From contig NZ_SDQC01000005.1 in the NCBI RefSeq assembly GCF_004153445.1, forward strand, positions 124,001 through 188,000: a stretch of 64,000 bases of DNA. Reading direction: 5' to 3'. Shown piece by piece: positions 36,230-45,148 of the stretch; within the stretch, counting starts at the first letter, position 1, and each line of letters begins with the position of its first letter. The notes under the pieces are model-generated. The model had not been told where the DNA came from. It made no database searches and saw only the letters and a list, made by a program, of their open reading frames with translations. The DNA comes from Allopusillimonas soli. Lineage in GTDB: Bacteria; Pseudomonadota; Gammaproteobacteria; Burkholderiales; Burkholderiaceae_B. The translations under genes and the position numbers were made by a program.

Positions 36230-37701
36230 GACGGCGCCCCGTTCGACCGCGACTCAGCGGGTTGAGCCGATGGGGCCGCAGCCAGCCGGCTGACGCGGAA
36301 TCGACGCATGCGCGGATCAAAGGCGTCCTGCACGGCATCGGCGAAGATATTGGCCGATAGCACCAGCGTCAGCAGGAATACAAATGCGCCCAGCAGATTC
36401 CACCAGATCATGGGATCGCGCGACATTTCGACCCGCGCCGCATCGATCATCGTGCCGAAGGACGGTGTACTCGGATCAACACCTATGCCAAGATAGGACA
36501 GCACCGCCTCGTACAGCACCAGGCCCGAAAACTCGAGAACCAACGTGATCAGGATTATGTGCATGACATTGGGTAGCAAATGGCGCCTCATGATGCGCCA
36601 ATGCCCAACACCGAACGCACGGGCCGCCTGTACATATTCCAGCTCGCGCAGCTTCAGTGTTTCGGCCCGCAGCAGCCTGCACAGCCCGGCCCAGCCCGTC
36701 AGCCCCAATATCATGCAAAGCAGAAACAGGCGCAGGTCGGCTCTTGCCTGTATGGAGTCGAAAAGCGTCGGATTTTTATCGATGTATACCTGCATCATCA
36801 GCACGCACGCAGCAATCAGCAGAACGCCCGGAATGGAGGTCAGCGTTGTGTAGATATACTGGATGATATCGTCGACACGCCCCTTGAAATAGCCGGCCGC
36901 GATACCGAAACACAGCGCGGGCGGCAGCATGGCCAGCGTGGTCAGCGTGCCGATGACCAGCGCGGTGCGTATGCTCTTGATGCAGCGCCACAAAACGTCT
37001 CTTCCGCTGCGGTCTGTACCCAGCACATGATAGTTTGTGCCAAGCGCGATGGCCACGCAGGCAAGCATCAAAATAATGGACAACGTTAGCCATATGGCGC
37101 GCCAGGGCACGCCCGATTCATTGTGCCACCATGCCCGGCAGGCCTGCCCCGCGCGTCTTGTGCGCATATGGCACAACGTAAGCAGCATGGCCGCAACCGC
37201 CATCGCGATCAACCCGCAGGCCAGCCCCGCGCCCAGACGCAGCCAGACATCGCGCCAGTGCGTGGCGCCATCCTGCACGCCCTGCCCGGCGTGTTTGAGC
37301 CGCGGAAAGTCGCGAACCGGGCTGCCGTGGACCAGTTCGGTCTCTTTGGTGAACTGGCGTATGGCCAGGGGGGCCGAATATGTTTTCTCCTGCCCCGACA
37401 TCTGGGTCAGCCCCAGCAGATCATCCAGTGCGGAACGCGCGATCGGCGCATAAACCGGCGCGGCTGCCGCCTGCCCGGGAACGGGCGGTAGCCTCGGCTG
37501 ATAATGCACGGAGTCGAGCATCCCGGCCAGCGCGAAGAAGGCAAGCACCACGGCGGCGCACATCGCCGAAGGCGACTGCGCCACCTGTCCCCAGGCGCGG
37601 CGCAGCGATGTGCTGCCCCGCACCCGCCATGCATAGGCCAGCAGCGCGGCCAATAGCAGGTAGATGAAGATATCTGTCCAGAAAAAAATGAACTTGGGCA
37701 T
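36226..37701 (-). CDS. yejE: Peptide ABC transporter permease (YejE type), enlarged
   Basis: A 491-residue binding-protein-dependent permease. The C-terminal half has the usual inner-membrane core and EAA-type loop (EYVQAARAFGVGHWRIMRRH), and the protein ends near DPRMRRF with a tail. The N-terminal part is longer than in typical YejE of about 340 residues. Helix 1 (about 5-22) and helix 2 (about 45-63) are followed by a large hydrophilic stretch (about 65-150) before the next helix. This periplasmic segment may contact the unusual binding protein. It starts 3 nt after yejB. Confidence 0.88.
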   Translation of the reverse strand: MPKFIFFWTDIFIYLLLAALLAYAWRVRGSTSLRRAWGQVAQSPSAMCAAVVLAFFALAGMLDSVHYQPRLPPVPGQAAAAPVYAPIARSALDDLLGLTQMSGQEKTYSAPLAIRQFTKETELVHGSPVRDFPRLKHAGQGVQDGATHWRDVWLRLGAGLACGLIAMAVAAMLLTLCHMRTRRAGQACRAWWHNESGVPWRAIWLTLSIILMLACVAIALGTNYHVLGTDRSGRDVLWRCIKSIRTALVIGTLTTLAMLPPALCFGIAAGYFKGRVDDIIQYIYTTLTSIPGVLLIAACVLMMQVYIDKNPTLFDSIQARADLRLFLLCMILGLTGWAGLCRLLRAETLKLRELEYVQAARAFGVGHWRIMRRHLLPNVMHIILITLVLEFSGLVLYEAVLSYLGIGVDPSTPSFGTMIDAARVEMSRDPMIWWNLLGAFVFLLTLVLSANIFADAVQDAFDPRMRRFRVSRLAAAPSAQPAESRSNGAPS

Positions 37702-37704
37702 AGG

Positions 37705-38682
37705 CTACTCGAATCGAACGCGCGGGTCGGCAATCGTGTAGGAAATATCAGCCAGAATGAGTCCCACGATATAGAGCGAAGATCCCAGAAAAACCATGGC
37801 GCGCACAATGGAAAAATCCTGCGCGTTGATGGCATCGATGGTATAGCTGCCAAGCCCCGGGATACCGAAGAATGATTCGGAAATCAAGCTGCCCATGAAC
37901 AGAAGCGGTATGGCGGACACTGTGCCCGTGAGAATGGGCAGCATGGCGTTTCTTAACACGTGCCTGAACAGGACGGCCGCCTCGCCCAGCCCCTTGGCGC
38001 GCGCAGTCCGCACATAATCCTTGCCCGCCTCCTCGAGAAAAAGGGTGCGGTAAAAGCGCGCCTGCCCGCCCAGGCCCGACAGAATACCCACCAGCACCGG
38101 CAGCACCAGGAAGCGCAGGCTCTCCCAGCCCTCCACGTAGCCCGAATACGGCACCCATCGCAGTATCTTCGCAAACAGCCATTGGCCTGCAATGATATAG
38201 AAAAGCCCCGAAATGGACAGCAGCACAACGCAGACCACCACGCCTGCAAAGTCCAGCCGGGAGCCACGGAAAAACACCAGCAGCAGCGAGAAGGCAATAC
38301 ACGCGACTAGACCCAGCAAAAAAGTGGGAACAGCTAATGCCAGACTGGGCATCATCCGCGTTGCAACCTCGTGCCCGATGTCATGCCCCTGATCCGAAAA
38401 ACCAAAGTCGAATCGCAGCAGCGGCACCGAGCGGGCATAGAAAATCGTGTCCGTCCATTGCGTCACGCCCTCGGCATCGCTGTTGAAGAACAGCGGCCGG
38501 TCGTAGCCGCGTTCCGCCTTCCAGCGCTCCACCGCTTCCGGACTGACACGCTGCCCTCCGATGGCCAGCCGCGCCATGTCATCGGGCGTGTTGACCGCAA
38601 AGAACAGAACAAAGGTGAGAAGGTTGACGCCGACCAGGATAAGCACACCATACAGCAGGCGACGGGCAACGTAGCGCATCAT
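37705..38682 (-). CDS. yejB: Peptide ABC transporter permease (YejB type)
   Basis: A 325-residue permease. It opens with MMRYVARRLLYGVLILVGVN, the first membrane helix, then a periplasmic insert (about 40-110) typical of YejB, then the core helices. The EAA loop is DYVRTARAKGLGEAAVLFRH. The C-terminus ends YTIADPRVRFE, standard for the family. It overlaps the binding-protein stop by ATGA and pairs with YejE to form the channel. A longer in-frame reading into the preceding gene exists but has no membrane or family character. Confidence 0.92.
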   Translation of the reverse strand: MMRYVARRLLYGVLILVGVNLLTFVLFFAVNTPDDMARLAIGGQRVSPEAVERWKAERGYDRPLFFNSDAEGVTQWTDTIFYARSVPLLRFDFGFSDQGHDIGHEVATRMMPSLALAVPTFLLGLVACIAFSLLLVFFRGSRLDFAGVVVCVVLLSISGLFYIIAGQWLFAKILRWVPYSGYVEGWESLRFLVLPVLVGILSGLGGQARFYRTLFLEEAGKDYVRTARAKGLGEAAVLFRHVLRNAMLPILTGTVSAIPLLFMGSLISESFFGIPGLGSYTIDAINAQDFSIVRAMVFLGSSLYIVGLILADISYTIADPRVRFE

Positions 38683-40889
38683 TGGCGGCTCCCCTGGGCG
38701 GGGCGCACGGCCACGGCGCGATCGCGCCGGCGCGCGGCCCGCCAGACCAGCACGACGGACACCAGCGCCATGCCCGCAAGCAGCCAGAGAGGCCACCATA
38801 CCGGCGTGTTCCATCGCCGGATATCTGTGGCCCGCAGTTGTGGATCGATGCGCAGATACTGAAGCACATTGCGCACCATTTGCGTGGGCTTGGCATTGTG
38901 CACCCATGGCTGATAGGCACCGCCCTGCTTTGGAAAATAGCCGAACATCCAGGGCGCATCACGCTGCACGATGTCCACCATTTCATGGATCAGCGTCGCC
39001 TTCTCAGGGCCGTCATCCAGGTAGCGCATCTGCTCGAACAGCCTGTCGTATTCCGGGTTCTGATAATTGGCGGCATTTTCACCGCCATGACTGGCCTTGG
39101 CATTCGGCCCATAGAGCAGGAAAAGAAAATTCTCCGCATCCGGATAATCGGCCACCCATCCCCACATGAACAACTGCGCACTGCCGGTACGCATCTTGTC
39201 CTGGAATCGGTTGTAGTCGGTGGCGCGCACTTCAAGCTGCACTCCGATCTTGCCCAGCTGGCGCCGCATCCAGTCAAGCATGGCGCTGGATCCGCGCCCG
39301 CCCGCCGAATCGAAATGCAGAATGAGTGGATGGCCGGTGCGCGCATCGCGCCCATCGGGGTAGCCCGCCTCCGCCAGCAACCGTTTGGCCTCTTCAATAG
39401 GCTTGCGTATCGCATGGCCATTCTCCAGCGTATAGACCGACTCGTTCAGGCCACCGGGCAAATCCTGATATCCCGGCACACCCGGCGGTACCGGGCCGTA
39501 TGCCACCTGGGCCTGATCATTCTCGAAGATGCTGACAAACTGCTCCCAGTCGAAGGCTATGCTGACGGCCTGACGCAGCTTGCGATTCTTTTCTTGTTGC
39601 GCTGGCGTGCCGCTGCCGCCCACCACGGGATCAAGCCAGTTGAAGCCCAGGTAAAACATCTGCGGCTCCGTCGCGCTGCGTATCTGCAGGCCGTGACTGG
39701 CATAGAGCGCCGCCTTTTCTCGAGAATCTCCGGCGGCCACGTGCATGGCTACGCCATACTCGCCCCGTTCTACTTGAGGCAGATCATAATAGCCCTGGAT
39801 GAACTTACCCATCAGGGGCACGCTCTCCTTTTCGATGGAAAACACAACGCGATCCACGAACGGCGTCTTCTTGCCGCAGTCGTCGAGCAGGCCCGCCTCG
39901 CGATCGCCGGGCGCGCCCTCGCAAGGATAGGGTTCGCCGCGATAATTCGGATTGCGCGCCAGCACATGACGCCGATTCGGAATGGACTCGACCAGCATAT
40001 AGGGGCCGGTGCCGGCCGGCCAGGTATTCAACGACAGATTATGTTCGGCCATGCCCTGCTGGTGATAAAAGCGATCCGCCTCCCAAGGCACGGGCGCGGT
40101 GAATGTCATGGCCAGCCAGTACTTGAATTGTGGATATTTTCCCTTGACCTTGATACGTAGCGTGTGCGCGTCCAACGCCTGCACACCCTCGAAGTCCTCG
40201 CGTCGCAAATCCATCCAGGGCACGTAACCCTGGCCCGCCTCGGCCTTGAGCGACTGATCCACCTGCTTGAGGCGCCCGGCCAACTCGCGCATGCCAATGA
40301 CATGCTCCGCCATGATGCTGTAGATGGGCGATACCACCCTAGGGCTGGCAAGCCGTTTGAATGCATAGACGTAATCGGATGCCATCAACTCGCGCGTGCC
40401 CGTGTGCGGAAAATCCGTCAAGGCATACCGGCCATCAAGCTGGCCAGGCTTGAGAGGCCAATAGAGATAGGCGCCCGACGCGTCGCGCGCGAAAGCGGGG
40501 TGCGGGGCGAAAAGAATACCAGGCTTGATGCGGATGTCATAGACGCTGACCGCCACCCGCTCGCCCGCCACGTCGTCCGGCAGGCGCTGACCGGTCGCAT
40601 CATAATAAACAGGTGGCGCAATGGCCTGCGCCGCGGCGGGTATGAGCTCATAAGGACGCTTCAGGTAATGATAGCCATAGAGCGGCTCGTAGATTGAATA
40701 GGTAAAGGGTGTTTCGTCCGTCGAGTATGAACTGGCTGGGTCAAGATACTTGGGGGAACGCTGCGTGAACGCGGTGTAGAGCACGTTCTGCGCTTCATCG
40801 CGGCTGGCATAGGGGCTATTGACTGGCGTACGTGAACACGCGGCAAGAAGCAACGCAAGCGCAATGATCACCAGGGCGCCGATGGCCAT
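38679..40889 (-). CDS. yejA: Peptide ABC transporter solute-binding lipoprotein (family 5, YejA-like) with C-terminal membrane helix
   Basis: A 736-residue family 5 extracellular binding protein. The N-terminus MAIGALVIIALALLLAACSR is a lipoprotein signal with lipobox LAAC (Cys18). The binding fold includes TYSIYEPLYGYHY, a central AEHNLSLNTWPAGTGPY and the late MWGWVADYPDAENFLFLLYG. After about residue 690 there is a further hydrophobic helix, WWPLWLLAGMALVSVVLVW, ending in a basic tail. A second anchor is unusual for this family. The start at 40889 is chosen for the lipobox; the ribosome site is poor, so an upstream start is possible. Confidence 0.85.
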   Translation of the reverse strand: MAIGALVIIALALLLAACSRTPVNSPYASRDEAQNVLYTAFTQRSPKYLDPASSYSTDETPFTYSIYEPLYGYHYLKRPYELIPAAAQAIAPPVYYDATGQRLPDDVAGERVAVSVYDIRIKPGILFAPHPAFARDASGAYLYWPLKPGQLDGRYALTDFPHTGTRELMASDYVYAFKRLASPRVVSPIYSIMAEHVIGMRELAGRLKQVDQSLKAEAGQGYVPWMDLRREDFEGVQALDAHTLRIKVKGKYPQFKYWLAMTFTAPVPWEADRFYHQQGMAEHNLSLNTWPAGTGPYMLVESIPNRRHVLARNPNYRGEPYPCEGAPGDREAGLLDDCGKKTPFVDRVVFSIEKESVPLMGKFIQGYYDLPQVERGEYGVAMHVAAGDSREKAALYASHGLQIRSATEPQMFYLGFNWLDPVVGGSGTPAQQEKNRKLRQAVSIAFDWEQFVSIFENDQAQVAYGPVPPGVPGYQDLPGGLNESVYTLENGHAIRKPIEEAKRLLAEAGYPDGRDARTGHPLILHFDSAGGRGSSAMLDWMRRQLGKIGVQLEVRATDYNRFQDKMRTGSAQLFMWGWVADYPDAENFLFLLYGPNAKASHGGENAANYQNPEYDRLFEQMRYLDDGPEKATLIHEMVDIVQRDAPWMFGYFPKQGGAYQPWVHNAKPTQMVRNVLQYLRIDPQLRATDIRRWNTPVWWPLWLLAGMALVSVVLVWRAARRRDRAVAVRPAQGSRQ

Positions 40890-40999
40890 GCGCGCAAGGC
40901 GGGGGGCGCCGTCGCGCCAGCCGTACCGCCCTGGCGCACGGCTGGCGAAAAGCCCCCGAAGGTCGATGCGAAATGGCCGAGGGCCGGTTATGCCGCCAC

Positions 41000-41638
41000 T
41001 TAGCACTGCTGCTTCTGCCAGCAGCGATAGCGCCACTCCCAGGGCCGTACTGGCGCCTGGTCGCGCCAAATGCCCAGCTTCTGCCCACGCGCCTTGTTTT
41101 CCAGTTCCGGAAGGGATTCGTCGCGCATGAAGCGTCCTTGCTTTTCCATATTCGCCCACGCCATGCCCGCCTCGACCTGGCGCCGGTTGGCAGTGCTTCC
41201 GTCCGGCAGGGGTACGTTGCAGATGCTGCGCTCGTAGCGATCGCGCTCGTAGCACTGCAATGTCAGCGTGCGGCCGGCCAGCAGATCGGAAAGCGCCTTG
41301 CGCGATGCCTGAGCATAAGGCTGCCCCGGACGGTCGGCATCCTTCGTGGTTTCGGGCGCGTCAATACTGGCCATGCGGATGCGTTCGCGCCGGCCATTGA
41401 CAAGCAACGTAAAGGTATCGCCGTCGGCCACATGCACGACGCTTCCCGTCAGGGAAAACCCCGGCTGCGTCGGCGATGCATCCTGGCGCTCAGCCTGGGC
41501 ATCGGCGTTCAACGCCGGAAAAAGGCCCGCATACGCGGCAATGGCCAGCACCACGGCAACCGCCGCCACACGCCCCCAGCGCCTGGCCATCAGCGCCCGG
41601 ACCAGCTGGCGCGATAATGAATTCAGAAAATTGTTCAC
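41000..41638 (-). CDS. Thermonuclease-family (SNase-like) protein, secreted or membrane-anchored
   Basis: A 212-residue protein. It has an N-terminal basic segment and a hydrophobic helix (about 23-40), then an SNase domain: VVHVADGDTFTLLVNG, RIRMASIDAPET and YERDRYERSICNV. In place of the catalytic Glu of staphylococcal nuclease the aligned segment reads PYAQAS, and Arg87 falls in DRYERS. Activity is therefore plausible but not certain. The start is GTG at 41638 with GGGAG close upstream; an ATG 48 nt later is an alternative. It is the first gene ahead of yejABEF on the same strand. Confidence 0.82.
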   Translation of the reverse strand: MNNFLNSLSRQLVRALMARRWGRVAAVAVVLAIAAYAGLFPALNADAQAERQDASPTQPGFSLTGSVVHVADGDTFTLLVNGRRERIRMASIDAPETTKDADRPGQPYAQASRKALSDLLAGRTLTLQCYERDRYERSICNVPLPDGSTANRRQVEAGMAWANMEKQGRFMRDESLPELENKARGQKLGIWRDQAPVRPWEWRYRCWQKQQC

Positions 41639-41697
41639 TGCACTCCCGAAAACATGCCGTCAATGCCCTGACCAGCCATCATGAGTCAGGCGCACTG

Positions 41698-41724
41698 ATT
41701 ATAGGGTGTCGGGACAGCAGACAA
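41698..41724 (-). promoter_or_regulatory. Putative promoter of the thermonuclease/yejABEF operon
   Basis: A consensus -10 TATAAT (41703-41698, minus strand) lies 59 nt upstream of the GTG start. The best -35 is TTGTCT (41724-41719) at a short 15-nt spacing. The -10 is perfect; the -35 assignment is tentative. Confidence 0.5.
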
Positions 41725-41787
41725 CAGACGGTTATTCCCGCATCTCGCCCATGTCGGTGCCAGAGCATCAGTTCGGCCGGGCGCGGG

Positions 41788-43467
41788 CTACTGGGGCCAG
41801 GCGCGCGCGATCAGAGCGCGCGCGCTTTCGTCATCGCACGGCGCGGTGCCAAACAGCCCGCCCATACGATCAAAACGCGTGTCGATAAAGGCGTCGGCAA
41901 CCAACGAGGGCGCGTGTTGCATGAGCAGACTGGCCTGGGTCAGCAAGACCAGTTCCTGTGCGATCGCCCGAGCATGAGGGGAAACGTCGCCGCCGCGCGC
42001 CAGATGCGCGGCAAGCGGACGCAGGCGCTCGCGCAATGCAGGCCGCTGCGTAAATACACGATCAAGCAGCCCCATAAGCGCCCGAACGGCGTGAGGCTCG
42101 CGCGCGCAGGCGCGCAGCACGTCCAGGCACATGATATTGCCCGAGCCTTCCCAGATGGCATTCACCGGTGCCTCGCGGTACGGGCGGGCCAGGGGACCGT
42201 TCTCGATATATCCATTGCCGCCCAGCACCTCCATGCACTCGGCTATGCCGCCAACGGCCCGCTTGCATATCCAGAACTTGGCCGCCGGCGTCAGAATGCG
42301 GCGCAGGGCCAGATCAACCAGCGCCTCGTCTTCCTCCGCCCCCGCATCCGTGGCGGCCTCGGCATCAAAGGCACGCGCCAACCGCAAGGCAAGCACGGTC
42401 GCCGCTTCGCTTTCCAGCGCCAGATCAGCCAACACGGTCTGCATGAGCGGCTGATCCGCCAGCGGCTTGCCGAAAGCCGTGCGATGGCGCGCGTGGTGCA
42501 ACGCCTGCACGAGCGCCTGGCGTAGCAGCGCAGCGCTGCCCAGCACGCAATCCAGGCGGGTATAGGATGCCATGCGCACAAGCGTGGCAATGCCCTTGCC
42601 CGGCTCGCCGACCAGCACACCCAGGGCATCCTGGAATTCGGCCTCGGCACTGGCATTGCTGCGGTTCCCCAGTTTGTCCTTGAGGCGCTGCAGGTGAATG
42701 GCATTACGGTCTCCATCCACCCAGCGCGGCACAAAAAAGCAGGAAAAGCCAGCGTCCTCGCCATCGGCCGTGCGTGCCAGCACCAGATGCGCATCGGACG
42801 TCGGCGCGGAGAAGAACCATTTATGGCCGGTAATGCGGTAATGGCCGCCGCGTCCGCCCATTGCCAGGGGCGTGGCCCGGGTGGTGTTCGCCCGCAAGTC
42901 GGATCCGCCCTGTTTTTCCGTCATGCCCATGCCTATCGTCATGGACAGCTTGTCCTTGAGCGGCATATCGCGGCCATCGAAGTGTCGCGAATAGAGAAAG
43001 CCCCGCAGCGTATCGAAAATCGGCTCGTTACGCAGTACGGGAATGGCCGCCGAGGTCATGGTCGTGGGGCACAGCGACCCGGCCTCGATCTGCCCATGGA
43101 CAAGGTAGGCCGCGGCCCGCGCCACCTGCGCGCCCGGGCCGGGCCCGGACCAAGCGCTGCAATGCATCCCTTGCCCGAAAGCCATCGCCATGAAATGATG
43201 CCAGGCGGGATGGAAATGAACGCGGTCCACACGCCGCCCCTGGCGATCATAGGCTTCGAGCTCGGGTCCGCAGCGGTTGGCCTGATGCGCCAGCTCAAGG
43301 CACTCCCGCCGGCCCAGGGCTTCGCCATAGGCAGACAGCGCCGAAGCAGCCCGCGCGTCCGCCCCCTCGCGCCGCACGCCCTCGGCAAGCGCGACATCGG
43401 TGTCGAACAGATTGTAGTCGCCCAACTCGGGCGGCTGATTGCTGACGGTGTGGGTTATCCAGCTCAT
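41788..43467 (-). CDS. AidB-like acyl-CoA dehydrogenase family protein
   Basis: A 559-residue acyl-CoA-dehydrogenase-fold flavoprotein of the AidB (DNA alkylation response)/isovaleryl-CoA-like group. Typical features are PAWHHFMAMAF (about 87), GMGMTEKQGGSDLRANTTRA (about 182), KWFFSAPTSDAHLVLA (about 214), AVGGIAECMEVLGGNGYIE (about 400) and NAIWEGSGNIMCLDVLRA (about 430). In E. coli AidB binds DNA and is induced by alkylation. No ada or other alkylation gene is adjacent, so the role here is open. It is monocistronic and divergent from the DUF423 gene. Confidence 0.88.
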   Translation of the reverse strand: MSWITHTVSNQPPELGDYNLFDTDVALAEGVRREGADARAASALSAYGEALGRRECLELAHQANRCGPELEAYDRQGRRVDRVHFHPAWHHFMAMAFGQGMHCSAWSGPGPGAQVARAAAYLVHGQIEAGSLCPTTMTSAAIPVLRNEPIFDTLRGFLYSRHFDGRDMPLKDKLSMTIGMGMTEKQGGSDLRANTTRATPLAMGGRGGHYRITGHKWFFSAPTSDAHLVLARTADGEDAGFSCFFVPRWVDGDRNAIHLQRLKDKLGNRSNASAEAEFQDALGVLVGEPGKGIATLVRMASYTRLDCVLGSAALLRQALVQALHHARHRTAFGKPLADQPLMQTVLADLALESEAATVLALRLARAFDAEAATDAGAEEDEALVDLALRRILTPAAKFWICKRAVGGIAECMEVLGGNGYIENGPLARPYREAPVNAIWEGSGNIMCLDVLRACAREPHAVRALMGLLDRVFTQRPALRERLRPLAAHLARGGDVSPHARAIAQELVLLTQASLLMQHAPSLVADAFIDTRFDRMGGLFGTAPCDDESARALIARAWPQ

Positions 43468-43549
43468 GACGCGCCTCGTTGTATGGTACGCGACAGTCCT
43501 GCTACAGTAGCAGCCCGCTCTCTCGTCATGATATCAAGGAAACCGCGTC

Positions 43550-43924
43550 ATGCCCCACCGCTTCCTCATCGCCCTTGCCGCACTCCTGCTGCTGACCGGC
43601 GTGGCAGCCGGCGCCTTCGGTGCGCATGCGCTCAAGCGCATGGTCGCTGCCGACATGCTGGCTGTATGGCATACCGCCGTGCTCTACCAGCTTGTGCATG
43701 GGCTGGGCATGCTGCTGATAGCCGTTCTTGCAGGCCAGCACGGGGCTCCGCTCATGGCGCTGGCCTGCAAGATCATGTTCGCCGGCGTGCTGGTGTTCAG
43801 CGGCAGCCTCTACGTGCTGGTGCTCACGGGTGCGGGCTGGCTCGGCGCCATCACGCCCCTGGGCGGCCTGGCATTTCTGGTGGCATGGGCCATGGTTGCC
43901 TGGGGCGCGCTGCGCGCGGGATGA
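43550..43924 (+). CDS. DUF423 family membrane protein (YgdD/TMEM256-like)
   Basis: A 124-residue protein with four predicted membrane helices. The family opening AGAFGAHALKRMV is at about 20-32, followed by VWHTAVLYQLVHGLGML and the C-terminal TPLGGLAFLVAWAMVAWG. Function of DUF423 proteins is unknown. The ATG at 43550 is preceded by AAGGAA. It faces lptF convergently with only 46 nt between and no clear terminator. Confidence 0.9.
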   Translation: MPHRFLIALAALLLLTGVAAGAFGAHALKRMVAADMLAVWHTAVLYQLVHGLGMLLIAVLAGQHGAPLMALACKIMFAGVLVFSGSLYVLVLTGAGWLGAITPLGGLAFLVAWAMVAWGALRAG

Positions 43925-43970
43925 CACCGGCATGAAGCCCGGGAACGCGGGTCATTCGCGCCCCGCCTCC

Positions 43971-45092
43971 TCAGGCCCTGCCCGCACCGCCCTTGGGCCG
44001 GCGAGGCGGCCGCACGCGCAGCTTGCGCCACATCATGAAGCACATCAGCAGCGCGAAGATCGCATGCACCAGCCATAGGCCAAGGCGGTAGTCCAGTATG
44101 CCGCTACCTATCCAGCCACGCGACAGATTGATGAGGTTCATGTACAGCAACCCGACCAGCCCGGCAATGAGGATATCGCCCGAACGTCCCAGGCGCGGAT
44201 TGACAGCGCCAAGCGGAATGGCCAGCAATGCAAGGTTGAGCGCGGCCAAGGGCAGCGCGAGGCGCCACATGATCTGCGAGCGCGCATTATCGTTATCATC
44301 GTCAAACAATTGCATGGTGGGCCGCGCCTTCATCTTGCTTTCGGCAAGGCGCCGCACAGCCTCCGCGGAGCTGGCCTCCGACCGGTTCTCGAGACGAATG
44401 CCATAGCGCTGAAAGTCCACCATGCGAAACTCCGGCATGCCCGGCTTCAGATCATAACGATGGCCGGAACTCAAGACCAGGAAGCGATCGCCGTTCGGCT
44501 CCGTTTCAATGGAAGCGCTCTGCGCGGTGATAACGCTGAGCCAGTCGCCGTCCAGCACCCGCGCCACGATATTGCCCATTTCCTCGCCTTTCTTTGCCGG
44601 CTCCTCGGCAAAGAACACGCGGTCTCCGTGCTCGGTCTCTATGAACTGCCCCACCGTGACCTTGGCCAAGTCCGAGCGCTGCTCATAGCGCTGCCGATAC
44701 TCGCTGATCTGCCGGTAAGCCCACGGCGAGGCCATCAAGGTCAGTATGGAAATAACCACGGCTACCGGGACCGCGCAACGCAACACCGGCCCTATCCAGT
44801 CCTTGAGCGACAGGCCGCTGGCAAACCACACCACCATTTCGGACTCACGGAAGTTGCGGGTGACGGTCGTGAGCACGGCAATGAACAGCGACACCGACAA
44901 AATGACGGGCAGCGCCGTGATGCTGGAAAACGTGGCCAGCCCGAACACGACATCCGCCCCGATGCTGCCATTGGCCGCTTCGCCCAGCAGCCGGACGAGC
45001 AGGACGCTGAGCCATACCACCAGCAGGGTGGAGAACACCACGCCGGCATGGCTCATGATTTCCGAGACGACGGAACGCTTGAATAGGGTCAT
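43971..45092 (-). CDS. lptF: LPS export ABC transporter permease LptF
   Basis: A 373-residue permease of the LptB2FG complex that extracts lipopolysaccharide from the inner membrane. It opens with MTLFKRSVVSEIMSHAGVVF, has three N-terminal helices, then a periplasmic beta-jellyroll (about 130-270, including GDRVFFAEEPAKKGEEMG) and three C-terminal helices. I prefer LptF over LptG because of the N-terminus and the usual divergence from pepA. No lptG follows; the next gene downstream is on the other strand. Only 56 bp separate it from pepA, so the divergent promoters must overlap. Confidence 0.92.
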   Translation of the reverse strand: MTLFKRSVVSEIMSHAGVVFSTLLVVWLSVLLVRLLGEAANGSIGADVVFGLATFSSITALPVILSVSLFIAVLTTVTRNFRESEMVVWFASGLSLKDWIGPVLRCAVPVAVVISILTLMASPWAYRQISEYRQRYEQRSDLAKVTVGQFIETEHGDRVFFAEEPAKKGEEMGNIVARVLDGDWLSVITAQSASIETEPNGDRFLVLSSGHRYDLKPGMPEFRMVDFQRYGIRLENRSEASSAEAVRRLAESKMKARPTMQLFDDDNDNARSQIMWRLALPLAALNLALLAIPLGAVNPRLGRSGDILIAGLVGLLYMNLINLSRGWIGSGILDYRLGLWLVHAIFALLMCFMMWRKLRVRPPRRPKGGAGRA

Positions 45093-45148
45093 GAGAGAAT
45101 ATGAAGGATAATCGTCAGTATCCTTTCAGACACTTCCGGGAAATTTGC

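Noticed and set aside
38683-38907. Extension of the YejB permease into the preceding gene
   Set aside because: The added 75 residues are a shifted reading of the YejA C-terminus; MMRYVARRLLYG is the family start.
40890-41255. Extension of the YejA-like protein by 122 residues
   Set aside because: It overlaps the thermonuclease gene, and the lipobox signal at MAIGALVIIALALLLAAC must be close to the N-terminus.
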